A stretch of 64,000 bases of DNA from Bolinopsis microptera (Eukaryota; Ctenophora; Tentaculata; Lobata; Bolinopsidae), in assembly GCF_026151205.1 (NCBI RefSeq), contig NC_087079.1, forward strand, positions 4,917,230 through 4,981,229, written 5' to 3'. The position numbers were made by a program, and so were the translations under genes. The notes beneath the pieces were generated by a model, which saw only the letters and a list, made by a program, of their open reading frames with translations, searched no databases and was not told the DNA's origin. Of this stretch, positions 37,105 to 49,000 are shown in pieces (position 1 is the stretch's first letter; each line of letters opens with the position of its first letter).

Positions 37105-37770
37105 CCGTAAAATGATTGATTTTGGACACGAAGGGAAACACACAAATTTGGCTTGGAAACTTCGTTTAATACATCGCTAGAGCCTACAAAAAAGAAATAA
37201 ATTAGTCAGATAAAATCAATCATAATACTCAGTCAAAGAGATTCAAAAATTGATAAAAAGGTCATGACTAGAGAATATCATGAAAGTCTGATACTGGGAA
37301 GTATTTTATTGCCGAGGAGGACGCTGTCCTCCTTCACTCGGTTGAGTAGCCCTAGTTGCAATTCTCTTTTGACGAGCTTTTCAGAGAGATTTAAACTGTA
37401 GTTATCTCTTCGTGCATCCCGCGGTCTTGGTCCCATGGTTGCTGATTAAGCGTTCTCTGTGCAAAACTCTGGGCTGATGTGTTCACACAAAACAGTAGAC
37501 GGTGCTAAGAACTGCTCCAAGAACTCGTGAAGATGCAGATGTTAGTTTTGTGTGTTCCCCTTCATGTCAATGGTGTCCTGTCTGCTCCGTAAAATGATTG
37601 ATTTTGGACACGAAGGGAAACACACAAATTTGGCTTGGAAACTTCGTTTAATACATCGCTAGAGCCTACAAAAAAGAAATAAATTAGTCAGATAAAATCA
37701 ATCATAATACTCAGTCAAAGAGATTCAAAAATTGATTAAAAGGTCATGATTAGAGAATATCATGAAAGTC
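37105..37770. repeat. Pair of 184-bp direct repeats enclosing a small ORF
   Basis: 37105-37288 and 37587-37770 are near-identical (two to three differences), offset by 482 bp. The 298-bp interior has a minus-strand ORF starting at 37436 (MGPRPRDARRDNYSLNLSEK, then a helical Leu/Lys-rich stretch, about 52 codons) and, at 37540-37566, an inverted copy of the CACGAAGGGAAACACACAAA motif that starts each repeat. The layout resembles a miniature LTR-type element, but the ends are not TG...CA and no target duplication was seen; a local tandem duplication is the alternative. Confidence 0.6.
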
Positions 37771-37824
37771 GATCAGAAATTGGAATACGATAAAATTGTT
37801 TCACTGTCAGCGTGGTAGATAAAA

Positions 37825-37830
37825 TTTATT
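37825..37830 (-). promoter_or_regulatory. Polyadenylation signal AATAAA
   Basis: A canonical AATAAA on the minus strand, 60 bases after the stop codon of the small two-exon membrane-protein gene. Position and strand fit use by that gene. Confidence 0.5.
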
Positions 37831-37889
37831 AAAAATGACGCAAAATTGGCACAGAATTTGTAAAATCAATATTTATCAATATTTATCAA

Positions 37890-38264
37890 TTACACCCACG
37901 ACTCTCGTTGTACAATCATTGGAACTTCGTAAACGGGCTGCGTAACGGGCTCGTAAATTGGTTGGGGGATTGGTTCCTCGGCCTCCCTGCTGCGCTTCCA
38001 CATGCACACCAATCCTATGATGCTGTGAATAAAGAAGAGAATTATGACTTTGCTAGTATTAAAAGAAATTTATGTAAGGTCATATGTTACAGTTATTAAA
38101 AAAAGTCAAAATCATTGAACAATTTCGAATATGCAAATTAGATTGAAAAAGAAATAGTAAAAATAAAAATAATACCATAATTCTAGCAGAGGGTACAGGA
38201 CCAACCCTAGTATCACAAGCAGTGCTGCTAACAATAACATTTGATTTTCATCAACTGATATCAT
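37890..38264 (-). CDS. Two-exon gene for a 73-residue membrane protein
   Basis: Exon 1 is 38264-38176 (ATG, 89 nt) and exon 2 is 38022-37890 (133 nt, stop TAA); the 153-bp intron is GT-AG with a pyrimidine-rich acceptor, and the split codon gives Cys. The product starts MISVDENQ, has a continuous hydrophobic stretch at about residues 9-37 (LLLAALLVILGLVLYPLLEL onward; one long or two short membrane segments), then a stop-transfer WKRSR, then a Pro/Tyr/Glu tail with an imperfect repeat (QPIYEPVTQPVYEVP). No family recognised; the PxYE repeats could bind SH2/WW/SH3-type partners, which is inference. Another ATG upstream is followed at once by a stop in a different frame, and a possible acceptor precedes exon 1, so an upstream exon is possible. 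AATAAA follows 60 bp after the stop. Confidence 0.55.
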
Positions 38265-38554
38265 GATCTGTCATGGATGTGATTTGAATGAATGAGTGAG
38301 TTTATAAACAATGAGTGAGTTAATAAACAATATTTACTTATTTATAAATAAGCTAACTTGCAAACTCATGACAATCTTGAAAAAAAACTAACGTGTCATG
38401 ATAGTGATAGTGATCCAAATATTACAAGGATGTAATCTTAATACCACAGATTTTATTTGATTCAATATAGTTCTATATTATTATCACTTCGAGATGGCCA
38501 GGCCTACTCTCATGCTGTCTATATGTGATGATTAACTCTGAAAAACTAGGGACA

Positions 38555-38636
38555 ACTTGGGAATGATCCCAGAACCTCGAGATTTCGCATCTCTTGTTCT
38601 ACCAATTGAGCTACTGACCCTGATTCCCAGAGCGAA
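38555..38636 (-). tRNA. tRNA-like sequence (pseudogene or SINE head)
   Basis: On the minus strand the sequence GGGTCAGTAGCTCAATTGGT has a perfect eukaryotic A box (TAGCTCAATTGG), a degenerate anticodon arm (GAGAT...ATCTC) and a B-box-like GGTTCTGGGATCATTCC. The acceptor arms pair at about six of seven positions (GGGTCAG / TTGTCCC). The anticodon loop lacks the usual T33 and the B box is imperfect, so it is probably a tRNA-derived SINE head or pseudogene. Confidence 0.45.
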
Positions 38637-38690
38637 ATCACCACTCATATACAGCACAATTTCATGCTTTGTGTGGTTTAAATATAATAA

Positions 38691-38753
38691 TATTTAGAAT
38701 ATATATTCGCATGTATCCACACTGTGGATACATGCGAATATATATTCTAAATA
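38691..38753. repeat. Perfect 63-bp palindrome
   Basis: The 31-base arm beginning TATTTAGAATATATATTCGC is followed, after a single central base, by its exact reverse complement. No mismatch is seen. It lies about 55 bp from the tRNA-like sequence. Perfect long palindromes are unstable in bacterial cloning and suggest recent formation or a foldback insertion. Confidence 0.93.
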
Positions 38754-38938
38754 ACTGATAGTTCTATATTGTAAAGAATTAAATTTGGCAATTATTAAAT
38801 TGCTTATTTCTAATCTATCCTTAATTATCCATCCAGATGCTTAGTGATGTAGTAAATGTCCATCTACGATATTTAAGGTTTAACTATAAATAACTATATT
38901 AATTATGTGTTTTTATCACAGAAAGGGGTCATAAATAT

Positions 38939-39372
38939 AACAAGAATTGCGCCCGTTGTTTCGTTTTGGTGGACGCTAGATTTCCATTTCACTATAACTA
39001 TTAATATAAGCTCTAATCAGCTCACCTTACAATAATAATATTGAAACATCAGTACACTACGCGTGCCACGTTCAAGTTGGGCTTATTACAAAATACTATA
39101 CATTACTAGTATACATTAAAATACGCTCGTGCCGCGCATTCATTGACCACAGACTAGCTATACACCACATCTCCGCAAGCAATCTTTGTGCGCGCGTGAA
39201 TGCGGCAAGTTTACATGGTAACGAACAGAAGTAAGTAAGTAAGCAAGCAAGGAACACGACATATATTTGACCCACCTACTGCAATCCCCAAAATCCACGT
39301 TTTTCTGCAAAAACGGTCATTCGTAACCTTTCACTATTGCCTTTTTACAAAAGGGTGAAAAGGAAAAAATGC
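38939..39372 (+). repeat. Dispersed repeat family B, copy 2
   Basis: Same family as 22895-23337 in opposite orientation. It starts AACAAGAATTGCGCCCGTTG and ends near the AACCTTTCACTATTGCC segment. Similar over essentially the whole length with small indels. Non-coding. Confidence 0.8.
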
Positions 39373-39589
39373 AAGCTGATAAACCAAAAAGAACCACCCG
39401 GGTGGTAGGTATAGGTAGCCCTGGTGGATGTGTAAACTTTAGGGTCTGCTCTCTCCAAGATCAGCCTGCTTCTCCATTTTACTGTAAAGCTTAATTTCTT
39501 GTTTTTATAAATACATTGCAAGGGCAATTCACCAACCCGTAGTACCTATATTCCTTAGTAATAAAGTCATCTTGAGTATTTTGTCCAAT

Positions 39590-39986
39590 TGTGGAATCCA
39601 ATTGCGGCTTAAGGAGGTTGGGGGACTGGTTTTGGGCTGTAGAGCGTCCAGAGGTGGTTATATACCCGTCTTATTGAAGAAGTGGGCACTCTTCCATACA
39701 GCTGTTGACTCTATCAACAATTTGACAACGCTGGCAGGGCAGCGAATACGTCATACGTGGGGGCTTTATTGAAGCTTTTAAAGTAACAAGTGGTTTGACT
39801 GAATATGGATCGGGTTTGTTCAGAATGAGCAGATCTGGTCGTAATACTGTTTCAACCAATAGTCAAGAATTTCCAGTCTTAGCTAATCTTTACTTTACTT
39901 TACTTTTAATCATGAATAAGGTATTTCATTGGACCAAGTATGAGTGGGTGCTCAGACTCGATAGTAGCTCCACACTGTACAAATAA
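39590..39986 (+). pseudogene. Probable LINE C-terminal remnant, copy 2
   Basis: The stretch at 39765-39850 translates to EAFKVTSGLTEYGSGLFRMS and RSGRNTV, resembling the tail of a LINE reverse transcriptase, and matches 35323-35425. Upstream sequence (39590-39760) gives a weaker, frame-shifted continuation. A decayed fragment. Confidence 0.4.
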
Positions 39987-40074
39987 TATTGTATAATTTA
40001 TTGCATATTGCTTTGTAAAAATTATTTTTCTTTGTGTTAACAAACTTAAAACTAATATACCTACACAGATCATA

Positions 40075-43000
40075 ATGTTAACTTTGTCAAGACCACAAAG
40101 AGTTAAAAAAACGCCTCTTAAACTGGCGGATGTTCCACATGCATGTGCGAGGAAATATGCCAGAGTCCAGTTTGATGATCAAACTTATGATACAATCCCG
40201 CTTGATAAAGTAGTGAGTATATATTATAGATTGATATTACAATTTTGTTGATATAAGTCACGCAATTATCTACGCATATTTTGATCCTGTCAAGTAACCA
40301 AAATATATACAAAAGTGTAAAAATGTATTATATAATATGCTAAAAAGTGTGGGTCAGTATGTTGACTGGTGGTGTGTTATAGAGGACACCTTTCAAACCT
40401 TATTTTTATGGCCACCCAAAGTCTCAATATAATCACTTCAATTTTTCACTTCAATTTTTCTTCTAGTCCTAATGTGAGCCTTGTCTCTAAAAACTTAAAT
40501 GAACTAGCGTTTCGGTGTGTGCAAAAGCTTCCAGGCACGCGCATTCCTTGCCCCGTTAGTTACCTGTCCTTCCAAAACCAAACAAGTAGTCAAGGACAAA
40601 AAGTCATACACCAAATGGGCATTATATTTTATGAATTGTTTTACATCTTTTTATTCTGTAAAATGTGCTAAAATTAAATTTCTTGTTTTATTGAATTTCT
40701 TGTTTCATTGAATTTATGAATGAAATAATGAATTAGAATTAAAATTAGAATTAGAATTAGAATTAGAATTAGAATTAGAATTAGAATTAGAATTAGAATT
40801 AGAATTAGAATTAGAATTAGAATAAAAAATAATTTAAAGAAGCTTCAAAATGCTGCGTAGGACATTCAAGTCAGTCAAAAACTGTTAGAACAATGCCCTT
40901 CTAAGAATCAAAACATATAATAGTATGTAATAAGTTGTAGGATATAAGTGAATTTGTTACAGTACTAATATTTAATGTTAAACTGTGGGCATTAAATAGT
41001 GACAAGTGTGAATATATTCATGAATCATAATTGTCGTTTAGATACAGATACGAGAATTAACATCGGGAACAAAAATGGTTATAGTTACTCTGATATCAAT
41101 TATATAACTTGCTGAAAATAACAACCAATAATACAATCAGCAAACTCCGATACCTGGTGAGCCAGTAAAGGTGGGTCTCAAATACACTGTTGTTTACGTT
41201 AAGAACCACAAAGAAGAGACACACACTGTGGAGATCCTCAACATAATAAGTTAGTAATTGTCCCTTATATGAACTTCATTATTATCGTCTGTGAATGAGT
41301 TATTTTACACAACTCTTTCATTCCTGTTTAACTTATTATTTTAGTCATTCGTATTATTATGTGATTTTATATTTCTTTTTTTCAATATAGGGCCCCCCCC
41401 CCCCAATATAATTGGCTGCCAATTCTACCCTTCATATTTATTACATGCTTCTAACAGCAAAGGCAAGAGCTAACTGCAGTTGAGACTGGAGAGTTAGTAA
41501 TTTCCAGAATTTGTCCAAATATTTCCATCTGGATTTAGTAACCCTTTCTGAGAGTGATTTAACGTTGTATACATACATAATATTATATCATATTATATCA
41601 AACATATATAATTTATAATATACTAAACGACCCGGGTTGAAGCTAGTAGTATTCTTTGAAAGAAATTTGTAATTTAATCGTGTAAAAAAACATCCCAACA
41701 TCCCAATCGAATAATTAATTAATATATAACATCTATTAGGTCAAAAGCAAAGAGTTGCACAGTAACGCATATAAAAACGTGCATGGGCTTCTGGTATGTA
41801 CGATATAATAAGAACGATTTATTAACGATCACTTAATTTATATTTCATACAGGTGAAGCTGAAAAGAAACGATTAGATGGTTTAGCAGCCGGGAAGAGGT
41901 TAGTGTAATATATTGTTAGCAATTAACGTACATCATTATAGACTTAAGGCTGGACGAACACAAATATTTTTGTGGCATATCAACAATTATGATATTTGAA
42001 ACTGCTCCCTTTAAATCGCTCACCCAAATTAAAAATTGTGATAAGGCCCTTTAAGATATGAAATTGAAAGTAACCTAATTCGGTGTATTTTTGGACGCTG
42101 ATACCGAATCACCCTCATGTTTCTCTGGACAGTTGTCAGTTACGGGTTAGGGTTAGGGTTAGGGTTAGGGTTAGGGTTAGGGTTAGGGTTAGGGTTAGGG
42201 TTAGGGTTAGGGTTAGGGTTAGGGTTAGGGTTAGGGTTAGGGTTAGGGTTAGGGTTAGGGTTAGGGTTAGGGTTAGGGTTAGGGTTAGGGTTAGGGTTAG
42301 GGTTAGGGTTAGGGTTAGGGTTAGGGTTAGGGTTAGGGTTAGGGTTAGGGTTAGGGTTAGGGTTAGGGTTAGGGTTAGGGTTAGGGTTAGGGTTAGGGTT
42401 AGGGTTAGGGTTAGGGTTAGGGTTAGGGTTAGGGTTAGGGTTAGGGTTAGGGTTAGGGTTAGGGTTAGGGTTAGGGTTAGGGTTAGGGTTAGGGTTGGGG
42501 TTGGGGTTGGGGTTGGGGTTGGGGTTGGGGTTGGGGTTGGGGTTGGGGTTGGGGTTGGGGTTGGGGTTGGGGTTGGGGTTGGGGTTGGGGTTGGGGTTGG
42601 GGTTGGGGTTGGGGTTGGGGTTGGGGTTGGGGTTGGGGTTGGGGTTGGGGTTGGGGTTGGGGTTGGGGTTGGGGTTGGGGTTGGGGTAGGGTTAGGGTTA
42701 GGGTTAGGGTTAGGGTTAGGGTTAGGGTTAGGGTTAGGTTAGGTTAGGTTAGGTTAGGGTAGGGTTAGGGTTAGGGTTAGGGTTAGGGTTAGGGTTAGGG
42801 TTAGGGTTAGGGTTAGGGTTAGGGTTAGGGTTAGGGTTAGGGTTAGGGTTAGGGTTAGGGTTAGGGTTAGGGTTAGGGTTAGGGTTAGGGTTAGGGTTAG
42901 GGTTAGGGTTAGGGTTAGGGTTAGGGTTAGGGTTAGGGTTAGGTTAGGGTTAGGGTTAGGGTTAGGGTTAGGGTTAGGGTTAGGGTTAGGGTTAGGGTTA

Positions 43001-46000
43001 GGGTTAGGGTTAGGGTTAGGGTTAGGGTTAGGGTTAGGGTTAGGGTTAGGGTTAGGGTTAGGGTTAGGGTTAGGGTTAGGGTTAGGGTTAGGGTTAGGGT
43101 TAGGGTTAGGGTTAGGGTTAGGGTTAGGGTTAGGGTTAGGGTTAGGGTTAGGGTTAGGGTTAGGGTTAGGGTTAGGGTTAGGGTTAGGGTTAGGGTTAGG
43201 GTTAGGTTAGGGTTAGGTTAGGGTTAGGGTTAGGGTTAGGGTTAGGGTTAGGGTTAGGGTTAGGGTTAGGGTTAGGGTTAGGGCAAAAACCATTTTGGTC
43301 ACGTGATCTGACACGGATTCGATTGTTTAGGGCTTGAGTTAGAGCTATGGTTGTGGTTACGGTTATGAATAGCTTCGGGGTTCTGGTTAAGATTAGCTGT
43401 TAATTTTAGGGTTAGGGTTAGGGTTAGGGTTAGGGTTATGGTTAGGGTTAAGGTTAGGGTTAGGGTTAGGGTTAGGGTTAGGGTTAGGGTTAGGGTTAGG
43501 GTTAGGGTTAGGGTTAGGGTTAGGGTTAGGGTTAGGGTTAGGGCAAAAACCATTTTGGTCACGTGATCTGACACGGATTCGATTGTTTAGGGCTTGAGTT
43601 AGAGCTATGGTTGTGGTTACGGTTATAATGAATAGCTTCGGGGTTCTGGTTAAGATTAGCTGTTATGGTTGGGATAAGGGTTTTATGTGTGAAACAGTAT
43701 TGTTCAGTTGCAAAGCAATAAAAATCAAAGTCACGTGATAATTTTAGATACATACTGTACAATTTTTATATTTGCAGAAAGAAGAATGTAAATGTAAAGG
43801 ACAATGAGAAGGCAAAGAAGAAACGAAAGACAATTTCGTAAGACACCAAATTACATCGAGTTCTTTTCTTAAAAATTCTTGTTTATCCTCTGATCACATC
43901 CAGTTAATTGTGTCGGAGAAACTTGGTTGCCGACGTATATTGCCCAATTGTCGTCAAAACTTTTATGAAATAGCCTTTTTTGTTGTGAAATTAAGGTAGA
44001 CATGAGGTTTTTCAATAACAAGCCTGATTTTATCATGCAGTTGTTATTTTCAGAAAGGCCAATGTTCAGACTTCAGAATAAACGTGTTTAGCAGGCATAA
44101 AACATTACCTTGCTTTAAATTATATTACGAAAGATTTCTAAAATATTGCTACAGGAGGAAAAACCAACGATCAGAACCGCAACAACAGTCACCAGCCCAG
44201 TTACCAGCTCAGTCGCCACCCCCATCGCAACCCCCGTCGCCAGCAAAGACGCCAGCCCAGTCGCCATCCCCATCGCCACCCCCGTCGCAAGCCCAGACGA
44301 CAGCCCAGACACAAGCCTGGTCGCCCGCTCCGTTGCCAGCCCAGACACAAGCCCGGTCGCCAGCTCATTTGCCAGCCCAGACACAAGCCCGGTCGCCAGC
44401 TCATTTGGCAGCCCGGTCCCCCGCTCCGTCGCCAGCCCTATTGCCAGCCCCATCTCCACTCGCCAGCCTGGTCGCCAACCCGGTTGCAGTCAGTCAACCC
44501 GGCAATGGGTCAGTATTATAAATTGTTAACAATTAACGTACATCATCATAAACGTAAGGCTGGTCGAACCCAAATATTTTTTGCAGCAAATTATGAGATT
44601 TCTAAAATATTGTTTCAGGAGGGATCAGTATCAATACTGGGACAACCAGGAAGCCGATTTGACTGTCTTGACAGCCCCGCTCTTTGCTAGCCCTCAAGCT
44701 CCAGCATTGTTGACCACCCCGGCAACACCTCCGGCACTGGTCCCGACGACACCTCCTACCCAGGTGTCAGCTACTCCCCCTCCCCATTCTTACTATAACT
44801 ATCCGACACCATATCTTGACCTGTAAGCGCTTTGTAATGTTTGATAAAGTATTTTATTTACACATTACACAGTTAAAGATGTCTATGATTATATTAAATG
44901 ACCTTTATTTGTTTGAAAACTGCTCAGAGGTTAACATATGGTTGGTTGGTTGATTATAAAGTGGACTCATTTACAAGAACTTGGAGAGGCACCCCTTAAC
45001 TTTTGTGTACTTCTTGAACACATTTTATGTGGTAGAAGAATAATTGTTTCAGTCAGCAATATTGCCTGCATCATAATATGATTTCGCTAATTTATGCAAT
45101 ATGACAATTTTCTTATGATAGGTCATCTGATAAGAACGTTAAAGTTTATACCAATCCATAACTCAGTTGCAAGAGATGGGAGTTCTAGTTTGAGGACTGA
45201 GGAGAGCGCGTGGGTTTCATTCAAAAATATTGATATTTTACCGATTTATGGGCCAAAATCGATCAAATTAGGTGCGTATGCCCAAATATGGGCATATAGT
45301 TTTTAGCTCATAACTCAGTCATTTTTTGTCCAATCTTGATGAAATTTCATTATATACTAGTTCAGGGGATCACTGTTCAAGGTATTTGGCTAGATTGGGC
45401 CTAATTTGGACCAAATATGGGCGTGGCTGTTATTTAAAGGCTTATCAAAAAATTAAAATCTTAGCGATCTAAGAATCCATAAACCCAAACAAAACTCTGT
45501 CATAACACATTTCAAACAACAATTTTTCCACACTACACACTTTGACTCCTTTTATAAAGTGTCTTTTATCTGGCTCGTCGTTCGATCTCTTCTTGAGTTC
45601 TAAAACAAGCTTTTGCTGTTCGGCACATTCCTCTGGTGACCTATCTGGACTGACGAAGACTTTACGGAAAAGCTGAATCCAACAAAGGTCCTTTGTTGGA
45701 TTCATATCGAAAGATCTTGAAGAATATCATTAAGGATGTTGTAGCAGAATGAGACCGAAGTCGGAATATGTTATATGATGTTGTTTGGTCTTAAAGAAGA
45801 GAAAGGTGAGGTGTTATGTGACAACTGCTGTTGAATTTTTGGTTCCTATACCGCGGCGCCGTTTGTCTTTACCTCGGATTTCACAGTATCCTCAACTGAT
45901 GCTACAACCTCAGATTTTCATGAAGTCATCAAGCTGCTTGTCTTTGGCAGCTATCAGCTCTTTCTGCAATACAACTATTGTCCCCTGGCTGTCAATTACG

Positions 46001-49000
46001 TCGGAGTGCAATTTCTGGCTATACTTCTCCATCTCATCTATGTGTTTAATAATTGCCTATACATAACTTTTAACGCAGAATTGAGACTCAGAGCCCTGCC
46101 TTACCTAGTAATTTCTCTTCTACGGCAATTTGGTAATCGCGCTGGGAACACTTGGGGCACAAAATTGTATTTCCTGGGGCAAAAAGTTACTTGGGGCACA
46201 CTTGGGGCAGAAGCAGTTGGGGCACAGCTGGGGCACACTTAACTTTGGGCGCACTTGGGGCACAGTTGAGGCAAAAAAGTGACCTGAAGCACAGTTTTTG
46301 TAAACTAAACACACTTGGGGCACACTTGGGGCACAAAGTTACTTGGGGCACACTTGGGGCAGATACGGTTGGGGACCAGCTGGGGCACATTTGGGACAAA
46401 AATGACTAAGGTAAACAATCTTCTGGTGTAATAATAAGTAACAATGAATACGTAATTTAATTAAAATCAATCTAATTCCTGAATACCAATACTTTAAACA
46501 ACTAATACATTAATAAAATTTTACGTTCTATCTAATACTGTCTTTTCGGTTTGAGAACCGTTCCTGCTGCATGCAGGGTTCTCAGCTCAGTTAATTTCCT
46601 GTTACATATCGAAGATGCGATAGGAAAGACATTCTTCAGTGTCACGTTACGCAGTTGTAGAATACCGTGCTGAAGCGCCACCATATCAACCTTCGATGCC
46701 TCTGCAACCACTCTTTTCCGAGAGAAGAAGGAGACCGATAAGTGTGCCCAGCGCGATTACCAAATTGCCTCTTCTACCAATAAAAGCCTGAGCTACACAC
46801 GCGTTAACATGACCTGATTTAGCAAGCCCGAGAGTTTTCCAGATCCATTCACCTCCATCATCTTTCACTTCATCAATCTTATAATCTTGTATTTCTCAGA
46901 GTTATACATCACACAACCACGGCACCTGTCAAACAAGCAAGTCTTATCAACGTAATGATAAGTAACTGATAAGCGAGCAACAACGTATTGAAAAGTGTAT
47001 TTACTGAACTGAAGTATTGAAAAGTGTATTTACTGAACTGATATTGAAAAGTGTATTTACCGAACTCCGTATTGAAAAGTGTATTTACGTATTTACCGAA
47101 CTAGTATTAGTTTTAGAAAGTCAACACAGAAAAGGGAACGTATCATTGTTTAGTTATTGTCTGTCTTTTTATGTTGGATTTGATGATACAGATGAAAAAA
47201 TAAGAATACCGCTAATATGGCTTTAACCTGTTTATACTATTGCCGAGTAATTTAGTGTGATCAGAGTTCTAGAAATCTATGATGCAGACATTTTAATTCT
47301 CGAATATGAACTTTTCAGGCTTGGTAGTCAAGATACCACTAACGAAACCTACTCCTCTGCAAGCTCTGGAAACGCATGGTAAGATACAACTCTGATTGCA
47401 ATTTACAACCCGGCCCGGCCCCTCGGGATGATATATAATACGCTACAAATTTACTTATCAAACCGACTTTCCGATTCTTCAGGTTTCATGACCCGTACCA
47501 GCGGATGTACTTAGAGAACATGAAGCTGAGAGGAGATCTGGAAGCATTGAAGAGGGAGACTGAAAAGTGTAGGGAGGAAGATCGGAAAGAGGTGACCGAG
47601 CTTAAGGAGGAGTTGAAGAAATTGAAGAGGTGCATGAGATCCATCATGAAAGGTAAGTTTTTACTCCGAGTGCGATACAAAACAGCAGCAGTGAAGTCGG
47701 CATCAAGGAGCCAATCAGATCAGTGTTCATAGTACCGTATTTTACAACATTTTTGCTGACAAAAACTTTTAGCCCTACGATTTTGCCACTTTATATTTGT
47801 ATATATACAAAGTTAAATGATCTAATGTTGAATTCAAGACGTGTTAAACTAGATATTAGTTAACCAACTTTAAGTGGTTAGAACACAGACTATGTTGGTA
47901 GCAAACAGTAGACTATGCGCATGTGAAAAAATGTTATAGAAGGGAAACGCAGGATCATAAACTGGGAGCTAAACCCTAAAGATGTTAAATCAGTCAGTAT
48001 AGAATTATTACATACAAATACATATCAAAAAAGTCATGATATAATGTCAACCTTTTGGTCCTTTGGATACATGCCTTTGAGACGAAACGTAAAATAATCT
48101 TTAAATTGCCTTAAACTAAAGTTCTGGTAATATTCTATACTCTTTTCACAGAAACATATATTAACCATATCTCGTGAAATTTCTAAATTAACGGATGCGT
48201 TGTACCCACGCACACGGTTTGTAAAAAGTGCATACCAACGCAGATAGCAGCTTCCTTAGGGTCAGCGACGTGATGAGTACCGAGAAGAATTCGTGATCAG
48301 ACTTAATGTAAATGTTTTCCGACTGTTACATAATACACTCTAGTTTACACCATATCTCCTTCGAGTGCATAATTACCAGTATAAATCCTGAAGACTGGCC
48401 AGATATTCCCAGAAGGAAATACAGCGCGGCGTAGAGACCTCAGGATGGTGAGGTAGAAATACAGACGCCCCACCCTCAACCCTGATAAAATGTAATGAGC
48501 AATCTGGGATTTGGAAAACCAGGGCACCTAAAAATAGACCATCTCAGTGTATTATATATTCAGGAAAAAAGACCGAAGACGTACCCTGCAGCACCAAATA
48601 CCCTCTGGAGGTTTATTCTAAAGGATCAATCGATCAAGATGTCGAAAACCTGATAAAGGAGCTAAGCAGCAATTGGCCGGATTTAAGTGATACTAAATTG
48701 AAAACTCGTTGCACGGATGTGTTGCTACTCCGGCAAATTATACCGGAGTTTGATTTAGCAGACCCGACCAAGAACTTTTTTCCGGCATTAAAGTCGATTC
48801 ACTCTTTAGCACTGGATGAATTAGAGAGTCGTTTCAAGGACAATCTCCCATTCAAGATTCTCGCATCTTGCACTGTTGCATTAACGAAGTGTATTTCTAC
48901 GTTATCACTGCAAGATGCGAGATCTTGTTTGGTGAGTAGAACTGCTAACGTAAGGGAAGCATTAAAAAAAGGTAAATTCGATGACTTCTTGGAGAGCTTG

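Noticed and set aside
42083-42742. Long frames of alternating Val-Arg and Leu-Gly residues
   Set aside because: They are direct translations of the TTAGGG/TTGGGG array in an intron.
42144-43283. The TTAGGG array as a chromosome end
   Set aside because: Unique sequence continues for more than 20 kb and exons of one gene, matching in phase, lie on both sides.
46686-46868. 60-codon minus-strand frame with a hydrophobic segment
   Set aside because: It has one membrane-like stretch but no matching splice partner, homology or signal context; it lies antisense in intron 6 among repeats.
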